Assembly (NCBI RefSeq): GCF_013393905.1
Contig: NZ_CP040272.1
Span: forward strand, 7,635,501 to 7,699,500
From: Nostoc sp. C052
GTDB taxonomy: Bacteria; Cyanobacteriota; Cyanobacteriia; Cyanobacteriales; Nostocaceae
DNA: 64,000 nucleotides
Reading direction: 5' to 3'
Shown: positions 33,722-41,307 of the stretch, in pieces
How positions within the stretch are numbered: the stretch's first letter is position 1
Layout of the letters: each line of letters starts with the position of its first letter
The notes under the pieces: model-generated
The model's database searches: none
Seen by the model: the letters and a program-made list of their open reading frames with translations, nothing else
Told to the model about the DNA's origin: nothing
Program-made: the position numbers and the translations under genes

Positions 33722-35188
33722 TTACTTAAAATTGTCAACCTGTACTTCCTCTTTCCCCGTCTCCAGTTGCTCCCGTTGTTTGCCATACTCTCGTAGTTGC
33801 TTCAAAAGGTCTTCTTGGGATAAGTTAGGGATAGACGGACTGGGACTTGCTTGAGGGCTGATGTCACTACTTGCAAAATTAGCAGGTGAGGGATTAGTTA
33901 CGTAGACAGGTAAAGATTTGTCATTAGACATCGCCTGTTGGGTTGGTGCTGAGGTAGGAACTAGATTCTTTGGTTTGCTCACCGCAGCTTTTACCGAATC
34001 TAGAGTAGTGGCAACCTGCACTTGTTGCTGCATCTGTTGTGTAGAAGAGACTAAACCACTTAAACCATTCACCAATTGCAGCAGATTTTTACGGAATTTA
34101 GGATCTCCTGTCAATTCATCTAAATCAGATGTAATTTTTTGAGTATTTTCAAAGGTTACTCGTGCTGAATCTAAAGTTTGTTGCAGCAGCACCACATTCT
34201 TTGGATCGTTTAAAGTTTTAGAAGCATCGCGTAAATTAGCTGAGGCTTGGGCTGCATTTGCGGATAGAGTTTCTAAATTGTTGAGTAATTCTCCTTGAGT
34301 CAATCGATTGACAGATGGTGATAAGCTACTGACTGTAACACGCAGTTGGTTACTGGTTTCAGTGATATTGTTCAAAGCACCAACCAGCGTCGAACGATTT
34401 GTTGTCAACAAATTATCTAGGTTCTTTAGCAACTGATTAGCTTGAGTTGCAGTTGCACCGAATTTATTTACTGTTTGATTGGCGGATGTATTAAGTTGGT
34501 TTGTTGCCCGTTGCACAGAATTAGCCGTGTCGGAAAAGGTGGTAAGTTGTTGTTGTAAGCTTTTAGTTAAACCTCGGAGATCCTGGCTTAATTCTGTAAA
34601 ACTTGATGCTGCGCCTGTGGTACTTTCTAGAACCCGATTGACATTTCTATAAAATTTTGGGTTATTGTATGCAGCAGCGAGGTCAGTTGAACTGCGAATT
34701 AGTTCATCAACACTGATGCCAACCTGACCTTGTAACCGAGAACCATTACAGACTATGAGACTATTATCACAACTTTTATCTAGGGGTTTAGCAAGCACAA
34801 CCCCAGTAGGTAAGGTTGATTTTGGTTTGATGTCGATAATACTTTCGCTAATTAACCCGCTTTGATTAGCTTCCACCACTACATTCCGGGGGATAATTAG
34901 GTCAGTTTGGGCAATTTCAATCTCTACATCAATGGCATTTGGCCCTGGTCGAACTTGAGAAATAGTTCCTACCTTAACGCCACGATAGCGGACTGCTGCT
35001 CCCTTTTGCATTCCGCCAGCGTTGGCAAATTCCACAATAATTTTGTATGAACGACCAGCAGCGGTGAATCTATTTAACCACAGAAAAAGTAATCCAAATA
35101 CCCCTAGTCCTAGCAAGAGTAGTAACCCTACAGAACCTTCTCTAAATGTTCGCATAGAAGCGAAGCGGCTTGTCATAAGACCTCGCAT
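33722..35188 (-). CDS. MCE/MlaD-family lipid transport protein
   Basis: 488 residues from the ATG at 35188, preceded by GGAGG eight bases upstream. A basic N-terminus and one membrane helix (VGLLLLLGLGVFGLLFLWL) are followed by an MCE domain (about 45-130: YKIIVEFANAGGMQKGAAVR, RGVKVGTISQVR). A long Ser/Thr/Asn/Gln-rich helical region (about 170-390) and a disordered tail follow. MCE proteins form a periplasmic conduit for phospholipids between membranes. The gene is preceded in the same direction by a MlaF-like ATPase, 110 bp away; the permease (MlaE-like) is not in this window. Similar to chloroplast TGD2-type components. Confidence 0.88.
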   Translation of the reverse strand: MRGLMTSRFASMRTFREGSVGLLLLLGLGVFGLLFLWLNRFTAAGRSYKIIVEFANAGGMQKGAAVRYRGVKVGTISQVRPGPNAIDVEIEIAQTDLIIPRNVVVEANQSGLISESIIDIKPKSTLPTGVVLAKPLDKSCDNSLIVCNGSRLQGQVGISVDELIRSSTDLAAAYNNPKFYRNVNRVLESTTGAASSFTELSQDLRGLTKSLQQQLTTFSDTANSVQRATNQLNTSANQTVNKFGATATQANQLLKNLDNLLTTNRSTLVGALNNITETSNQLRVTVSSLSPSVNRLTQGELLNNLETLSANAAQASANLRDASKTLNDPKNVVLLQQTLDSARVTFENTQKITSDLDELTGDPKFRKNLLQLVNGLSGLVSSTQQMQQQVQVATTLDSVKAAVSKPKNLVPTSAPTQQAMSNDKSLPVYVTNPSPANFASSDISPQASPSPSIPNLSQEDLLKQLREYGKQREQLETGKEEVQVDNFK

Positions 35189-35298
35189 TTTTTTGCCTCC
35201 ACCAACAACCAACAACTAATTAGGATTTAGGATTTAGGAATTTAACTTCTCACTCATTACTCATTACTCATTACTCTTGACTTCTCACTTTTAAATTT

Positions 35299-36081
35299 CT
35301 ACCCAGCAACTTTAATCGGGCCTTGAACACTTCCACTGATAAATTGTTTGATCAAAGGATTTTCTGTGTTGTATATTTCACTAACTGTACCCTGCCACTG
35401 CACCCTACCTTCATAGAGAAATATAAGTCTATCAGCTGTACGGCGGATAGTACTATCTTGGTGGGTAACAACAGCATAAGTACTACAAACCCCATGTAAA
35501 CATTGCAAATGGCGGATTAAGTCTTCGATTACTGTTGAGGCGATGGGATCGAGTCCGGCTGTTGGTTCGTCGTACAATAGAACTTCTGGCCCTTCGGTGG
35601 GACTATCGGGGTTAGACATAATTGCACGGGCAAAACTTACCCGTTTTCGCATTCCTCCGGAAAGTTCGGATGGGTAGAGGTGGCCTATTGCCGGTAAACC
35701 TACCATCTCTAGTTTTTCTTCTACCAAATTTCGGATGCGCGATCGCGGCAGCTTTGAATTTTGATAAAGTAGAAATCCGACATTCTCCTCCACCGTCAGC
35801 GAATCAAATAGCGCTGCCTGCTGAAACACCATACCAATGCCAACCTGCTGGCCACCATCCTCAATCAAACCGTCTCGCCGCACTCCTTGGACATAAATTT
35901 CTCCTTCATCGGGACTAAGTAACCCCGCCATTACTCGTAAAATTGTTGATTTTCCAGTCCCCGATGGGCCAATAATCCCCAGTGCTTCTCCTCGGTAGAT
36001 AGTCAAGTCTACATTATCTAGAACTTTATGGCTACCAAAGGACTTAGAAACACCTTTCAGTTCAATCAATGGTTCACTCAT
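35299..36081 (-). CDS. MlaF-like ABC transporter ATPase
   Basis: 260 residues. Walker A GPSGTGKST, Q loop MVFQQAALFDSLT, signature LSGGMRKRV and Walker B LLYDEPTAGLDP are all intact. The extended C-terminal strand (RLIFLYEGRVQWQGTVSEI) is typical of the MlaF/TGD3 subfamily that powers MCE-dependent lipid transport. It lies immediately upstream of the MCE gene, so the two form part of one transporter. A CATTACT heptamer run separates them (35252-35276). Confidence 0.9.
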   Translation of the reverse strand: MSEPLIELKGVSKSFGSHKVLDNVDLTIYRGEALGIIGPSGTGKSTILRVMAGLLSPDEGEIYVQGVRRDGLIEDGGQQVGIGMVFQQAALFDSLTVEENVGFLLYQNSKLPRSRIRNLVEEKLEMVGLPAIGHLYPSELSGGMRKRVSFARAIMSNPDSPTEGPEVLLYDEPTAGLDPIASTVIEDLIRHLQCLHGVCSTYAVVTHQDSTIRRTADRLIFLYEGRVQWQGTVSEIYNTENPLIKQFISGSVQGPIKVAG

Positions 36082-36783
36082 TAGTTATTAGTCATTGGTC
36101 ATTGGTCATTGGTCAGTAGAAAATAAACAAATGACTACTGAGAACTAACAAAGGACAAATCTGCCCAATACTGATGTCATAATTATTAGTAGGGCTTTGT
36201 ATCTTACATTATAAGTACACGATTAGCATTCTGATTAGCAAACTTTATTTTTTTAGCATAATATTTAGTTCTTTGCGATATTTAACGTCTCAAAATACCT
36301 CAACACAAGCCTGACGAATACACCGTAGTAATTAAACATCTCAGTGATATGCAAATAATATTCCAGTTTTATATAGACATCAGCAAAGTCATTTAATCGT
36401 ATCGATATACTACTTCATGTTAAAACCAATTAGATAAAAGCTACTATATAACAACCTAGCTAACAGGTTGATGCAAGATATAATAATCAAATTAAATTTG
36501 TAAACTGAGCTTTAATAATTTTTTAATTTTAAGTCAAAACATGTGTCTTCACTAATTTTTCACTGAATAATTATTGCTAACTAAACTTCTGGCAATATCA
36601 AATTTAAAAAAAAAACTACGGTGGACTAAATGATATTCTCAATAATATATATAAAATATAAAATATTGTAATTGGCAGAGTTATTAGATAATGTGAGAGA
36701 TTGATAATATTTACGCCAATATTTAGAGTTGGCAAAGTCGAAATTATTCACTAGTATTGTAATAATTGCTTTTAAAAATAATT
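36082..36783. other. long AT-rich intergenic region
   Basis: About 700 bp without a gene. At 36080-36115 a TCATTGG heptamer is repeated in tandem. The rest is strongly AT-rich (for example around 36640-36670) and carries no convincing frame, hairpin or RNA motif. It must include the promoters of the divergent MlaF-like and aldolase genes. Confidence 0.5.
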
Positions 36784-37821
36784 ATGAGTAGCCAATTAGA
36801 ACAGTTTGCAAGTGATAATTCCTCTGGTATCTGTCCTGAAGCGCTGGAATATATGATTAGGGCAAATCAAGGTAGCGTTCCAGCTTATGGAAATGATGAA
36901 TGGACTCAAAAAGCATCAGATTATTTTCGGAAACTCTTTGAAATTGATTGTGAAGTATTTTTTACTTTTAACGGTACAGCCGCAAATTCTTTATCTTTAG
37001 CTGCTCTTTGTCAGTCATATCACAGCGTCATTTGTCATGAGACATCTCATATAGAAACAGATGAATGTGGCGCACCTGAATTTGCTTCTAATGGCTCTAA
37101 ACTGCTACTAGCTCAAGGTAAATATGGCAAATTAACATCAGAATCTATAGAGTCAATTGTCACAAGACGCACTGATATTCATTATCCAAAACCTAAAGTT
37201 ATTAGCATTACACAAGCAACTGAATTAGGAACTTTATATTCTATTGAAGAACTTTTAAGTATTAAAAAAGTTGCGAATAAATATAACTTAAAGATTCACA
37301 TGGATGGCGCTCGTTTCGCAAATGCAGTTGCCGCTATGGATAAAAGCCCTGCTGAAATTACCTGGAAAGCTGGAGTAGATGTATTGTGTTTTTGTGGCAC
37401 AAAGAATGGAATGGCATTAGGTGAAGCCATTCTTTTTTTCAACAAAGCGCTAGCAGAGGATTTTGATTATCGATGTAAGCAAGCAGGTCAGTTAGCCTCA
37501 AAAATGCGGTTTATTTCTGCCCCCTGGTTGGGTTTATTAGAAACTGGTGCTTGGCTAAAAAATGCCAGACATGCTAATCAATGTGCTGAATACTTAGAAA
37601 ATCAACTATTAAACATAGAAGGCATTGATTTGATGTTTCCTAGAGAAGCCAACGCCGTGTTTGTAAAATTACCTCAAGAAGTCATTCACAGCTTAAAAGC
37701 CAAGAATTGGCAGTTTTACACATTTATTGGTGTTGGAGGGGTACGTTTTATGTGTTCTTGGAACACTACTCAATCAAGGATTGATGAATTGATTGGTGAT
37801 ATTAAAAATGCAACTAAGTAA
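36784..37821 (+). CDS. threonine aldolase-like PLP enzyme
   Basis: 345 residues from the ATG at 36784. It is a fold-type I PLP enzyme of the beta-eliminating lyase/threonine aldolase family: FASDNSSGICPEAL at the N-terminus, His85 stacking residue (ICHETSHI), Asp174 (HMDGARFANA) and PLP-binding Lys207 (FCGTKNGMALGE). It should cleave L-threonine or L-allo-threonine to glycine and acetaldehyde, or a related beta-hydroxy amino acid. No neighbouring pathway gene helps narrow the substrate. Confidence 0.87.
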   Translation: MSSQLEQFASDNSSGICPEALEYMIRANQGSVPAYGNDEWTQKASDYFRKLFEIDCEVFFTFNGTAANSLSLAALCQSYHSVICHETSHIETDECGAPEFASNGSKLLLAQGKYGKLTSESIESIVTRRTDIHYPKPKVISITQATELGTLYSIEELLSIKKVANKYNLKIHMDGARFANAVAAMDKSPAEITWKAGVDVLCFCGTKNGMALGEAILFFNKALAEDFDYRCKQAGQLASKMRFISAPWLGLLETGAWLKNARHANQCAEYLENQLLNIEGIDLMFPREANAVFVKLPQEVIHSLKAKNWQFYTFIGVGGVRFMCSWNTTQSRIDELIGDIKNATK

Positions 37822-37914
37822 GTGAGTGAATAAATATAGCGTTTTCCGAACTAGTGAGATACACCCTACACCTCGCCATATAATGTTGTACGGCATCTAA
37901 ATGAAAATCACTAT

Positions 37915-37983
37915 AAGGAACGAAACCCAACATTTTCATAGCTTTGTTGGGTTTCGCTTTGCTTCACCCAGCCTACAATTTTT
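37915..37983. repeat. dispersed repeat downstream of the aldolase gene
   Basis: AAGGAACGAAACCCAACATT to CACCCAGCCTACAATTTTT. It contains a hairpin CGAAACCCAACA...TGTTGGGTTTCG. It is the inverted partner of 33617-33683, and together they bracket about 4.2 kb holding the MCE, MlaF-like and aldolase genes. Confidence 0.75.
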
Positions 37984-38182
37984 CACAAAACCAAGCGTAT
38001 TGAGTAATGTTCTTAAAACACTACTCAATAATCTTAAGATTTTTACTTTGATTTACTCTTGTCCACTTATTTATTGACAAAAAATAAATATAGAAAATCT
38101 AAAATAATGAAACAAGTACAGCAATCCCAAAACTGTCCCAACTTAAGCGGATGCAATTAGTCATAACTGACAATGCACCTGC

Positions 38183-38623
38183 TTACTTGGCATAGAATTT
38201 CAACTGTAATTTTGATTGCTGCCACAATCCCAAATGCTTATTTTTAGCATTAGCTTCTGCAATTAAAAATTGGGTTTTGCTCTCGTAGCAATTTTGTAAA
38301 GATTCTTGGTCAACGACGGCATTACCTGACTCTACCAAAAGGAGATTTACTGACCGATTATCTACAAACACTTCACCAGCCGGACGACCATTTTTGACTT
38401 GTTCTGTGCTTCTAATCACGACAGGAGTTTGAAGTGGTAATAGCTGTTTTAGCTTTTGTGTTGCTGCTAAAGCATAGCGTTTGTCAGTCGCCTCTGGTGC
38501 ATTAATACACGCCAACTTGACTATAGTTGTTTGTCCTACATTATCTTTAACCAAAATCGTGTTCCCGTCTGTGACACCAACTACTGTACCTAGCACCAAC
38601 ATTAGTTGAAGTAATTCCATCAT
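38183..38623 (-). CDS. staphylococcal-nuclease-like protein with altered active site
   Basis: 146 residues, with a short hydrophobic N-terminus (MMELLQLMLVLGTVVGV) that may act as a signal peptide. The OB-fold pattern of SNase proteins is clear: TDGNTILVK, VKLACINAPEA, KLKQLLPLQTPVVIR and LLLVESGNAVV. Catalytic and metal positions are partly replaced. The expected DGDT reads DGNT (Asn21), the R-L-x-x-I-D-A-P-E motif reads Lys36...Asn41-Ala-Pro-Glu44, and Arg80 may match the second catalytic arginine. Loss of both calcium-binding aspartates suggests weak or no nuclease activity. It stands alone. Confidence 0.75.
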   Translation of the reverse strand: MMELLQLMLVLGTVVGVTDGNTILVKDNVGQTTIVKLACINAPEATDKRYALAATQKLKQLLPLQTPVVIRSTEQVKNGRPAGEVFVDNRSVNLLLVESGNAVVDQESLQNCYESKTQFLIAEANAKNKHLGLWQQSKLQLKFYAK

Positions 38624-38766
38624 TTTGTATGTAATATTTTATGCACAAATATAATTTTATTTTAGTATTTATTTTGAGAGTGTGATTTAACTCACAAGTG
38701 GCAAATAAAAATAAAAGTAAGAAATATTATTCTTGTAAATACCTAGCGTTTATATCAATCAAAACT

Positions 38767-40035
38767 TCATTGAATAACTACAGGTAATTGAACACTCACA
38801 TTAGTTCCTGTCAAGAGGTCAGAAGAGATTAACAGTTTTCCATTATGAGCATTGACAATGCGTTTGGAAATAGCAAGTCCTAGTCCAGTGCCACAAGATT
38901 TTGTAGAAAAGAATGGTTGAAAAAGCTTGGTAAGAATTTCTGATGGAATTGGCTCACCGCTATTTTGGACATTAATGCAAACTTTATCTGTATCCGAAAA
39001 ATCTACTTTCCATTTAACGATATCTCCTGCTGTAACTGCTTCACAAGCATTGCGGAGAATGTTGATAAATACTTGTTTAAGTTTATCCTTATCTCCTAAA
39101 ATTTTTACATTAGGCGATGCCGGAATAAATTCAATTTGACGTTCTAGAGCTTCTGGCATTTCACGAATACACCCAAGTAACTCATAAATGAATTCATTTA
39201 TATCTAATTCACAAAGTTGCAAAACTTGAGGCTTTGCATAAAGCAAGATTTCACTCAATAGACGTTCTAAACGACTAGCTTCACTTAATGCCAACGCTAA
39301 TCGTTCTTGAGCAGATTCAGTCAAAATAGTTTTTTGGAAGTATTTTAATCCCATGAGCATTGTAGTCAAGGGATTACGAATTTCATGCACAATCATGGTA
39401 GCAAATTCACCAATAGCTACAAGTCTTTCTTGTTCTAAAATCTTGGCTTGGGCTGCTTGTAATTCTGCGGTGCGTTTTTCTACCTCAGCCTCTAGAATAT
39501 GATTAAATTGGCACTGTTGTTGATAGAGATGATAGTTATCAATTGCCGTTGCCGCTCGTTCAGCAAACAATTCTACAACTTGGATATCTTCTTTTGTAAA
39601 ATCACGTGGTAGATGATTAAAAGAACAGATAGTACCAATCACCTTATTTTCAGCAGTCCGCAATGGTGTTCCTAAATATGCACAATAACCTTCTGGAGCC
39701 TGTCCATACTCTGGGTATTTCTGAGCATCTTTTACTGCTAATGATTGACCCATTTGGATCACAGTACCAGTTAATAAACCATGTAGTGAATAAATATGTT
39801 CGCCTTCGCCCATATCGAGACTACTAGCTAGAACAGTTTCAAACCCCTCTTGGCAAAAGGTAACAACTGTCCAATCGACTCCAATGAGTTCGCTGACTCC
39901 GCAGGCAATGTTGTGCAAATAGCTAACCAGTTCACCAGTTCGATAGTTCAAAGAAGACAAACGTGCTATTATTTGCCGTTCACGCTGCCAAGTTTGCTTG
40001 TGCAACAACATTTCTTCATTACTGGTTTTGCTCAT
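38767..40035 (-). CDS. GAF-domain sensor histidine kinase
   Basis: 422 residues, soluble. A GAF domain (about 30-170: GVDWTVVTFCQEGF, YLGTPLRTAENKVIGTICSF) with a few Cys residues is followed by a coiled coil, a HisKA domain with His217 (MIVHEIRNPLTTM) and a HATPase domain (KQVFINILRNACEAV, VQNSGEPIPSEI, CGTGLGLAISKRI). The G1 box Asp-x-Gly is Asn-Ser-Gly, an acceptable variant. The signal is unknown and no response regulator is adjacent. Confidence 0.9.
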   Translation of the reverse strand: MSKTSNEEMLLHKQTWQRERQIIARLSSLNYRTGELVSYLHNIACGVSELIGVDWTVVTFCQEGFETVLASSLDMGEGEHIYSLHGLLTGTVIQMGQSLAVKDAQKYPEYGQAPEGYCAYLGTPLRTAENKVIGTICSFNHLPRDFTKEDIQVVELFAERAATAIDNYHLYQQQCQFNHILEAEVEKRTAELQAAQAKILEQERLVAIGEFATMIVHEIRNPLTTMLMGLKYFQKTILTESAQERLALALSEASRLERLLSEILLYAKPQVLQLCELDINEFIYELLGCIREMPEALERQIEFIPASPNVKILGDKDKLKQVFINILRNACEAVTAGDIVKWKVDFSDTDKVCINVQNSGEPIPSEILTKLFQPFFSTKSCGTGLGLAISKRIVNAHNGKLLISSDLLTGTNVSVQLPVVIQ

Positions 40036-40103
40036 GGATGCCTATTGCATGGGTTCTAAAAATAATTTCAAAAATCAACTGGATGGTTATTTAGTTACGC
40101 TTC

Positions 40104-40280
40104 AGAGGTTGTTTGAAAAGTCTAATTTAATACTAGCCCTGGCGATTAGAAATCGCGGCTATACAGACAAGACCCACCTCCGTGGGTTAAAAACCCTTGA
40201 TTTTTCAAGTTTTCCACGGAGGTGGACTTAGTTTGTGTAGTAGCGAATTCTATTCGCCTAATACTTTTCAAACATCCTCT
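40104..40280. mobile_element. MITE with 18-bp inverted ends and nested palindromes
   Basis: The left end AGAGGTTGTTTGAAAAGT (40104-40121) is matched in inverted orientation by ACTTTTCAAACATCCTCT (40263-40280), with one mismatch. Inside are GGCGATTAGAAATCGC (40141-40156) against GCGAATTCTATTCGCC (40243-40258), and CCCACCTCCGTGGG (40173-40186) against TCCACGGAGGTGGA (40213-40226). No coding capacity; no clear target duplication. Confidence 0.7.
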
Positions 40281-40492
40281 CACTAGTTTGATAGAAAGAT
40301 TCTACTAGAGACATATACGATTTGCCTACAGGAAAACTAAGAAATTTCACTTAACTAAAAAATGAATCATGGGGAAGAATATAGTAAAATTACTTAAAAA
40401 TTGCTGTATTGATTATGAATTAGTAACTCTTCGGTTGGCTAATGAGCGACAAATTACCTAATTCCTAAAAAACATCTCACAAGGAAATCACG

Positions 40493-40978
40493 ATGACGGT
40501 AAATTTACAAGGAATATTACAGCAACCAGGACAAGGTTCTTCATACTGGGTACTTGGGGATTTGTATACCTTTAAAGCGCTAGGTGAAGAAACTGGCCAA
40601 GTTTATGCGCTAATTGAGATTACTGTTCAGCCACAAAACGGTACACCTGCCCACATTCATAGTCACGAAGATGAAGCTTTCTATATTCAAGAGGGAGAAT
40701 TGGAATTTCAGCTTGATTAAAAGATTATATTAGCAATTTCTGGAACCTTTCTTCACTCTCCTAAAGGTCAAGTCCACAGATTTACAAATATCGGTACAAA
40801 GCCAGCAAAATTACTTTGCTGGTTTACACCAGCAGGTTTAGGGAAGTTTTTTATGGAAATAGGTGTGCCAGTTTCAGAGAGGACACAATTACTTAGCATA
40901 AATCCCGCAGACATCGAAAACGCTTTGGCTGCTGCTGCAAAATATGGTCTGGCAAAGATTCCGCCATCTGCTGGCTGA
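40493..40978 (+). pseudogene. cupin-domain protein interrupted by an in-frame stop
   Basis: One frame of 162 codons with a single TAA at 40718-40720. Before it: MTVNLQGILQQPGQGSSYWV, then IEITVQPQNGTPAHIHSHED and EAFYIQEGELEFQLD, containing the first cupin metal motif (G-x-P-x-H-x-H, then E). After it: KIILAISGTFLHSPKGQVHR and FTNIGTKPAKLLCWFTPAGL, containing the second cupin motif (G-T-x-x-x-x-P-x-G-x-x-H). No frameshift is needed, so a single base change to TAA truncated a small cupin. The 75-residue N-terminal product lacks half the barrel. Confidence 0.88.
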
Positions 40979-41005
40979 ATCTTTGCAGGTATAAGCTGTT
41001 CTATA

Positions 41006-41090
41006 TTGAAATTGCATAAGCTGGACACTCGTGTTGCTCACCCCACAAGAATTATGTTTGATTCGATTATGCAATTTAGATGTTTTTTAG
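41006..41090. repeat. dispersed MITE-like repeat, copy a
   Basis: AATTGCATAA near 41010-41019 is inverted as TTATGCAATT at 41068-41077. The interior, GCTGGACACTCGTGTTGCTC then ACCCCACAAGA and ATTATGTTTGATTCG, matches 50539-50620 at all but about ten positions. It lies 30 bp after the cupin pseudogene. Confidence 0.7.
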
Positions 41091-41307
41091 CTTAGTAATT
41101 CGATTTGATTCTTAAATCTGCTTGTGGAGGGAGTGAGGAGTGGAAAACAAGGAGTCTTGTAGTACGATGATATTTAAGTCATAAGAGTTTAGTTACTTGA
41201 CTTTCTAGAGATATTTAAAATTTTGTGTCAGCAATCTTCAATGCTTTAAGACACTCTCGTATTTTAAGAGTTTTAACTCCTAATTTCTAACTCCTAACTT
41301 TCTTTGT

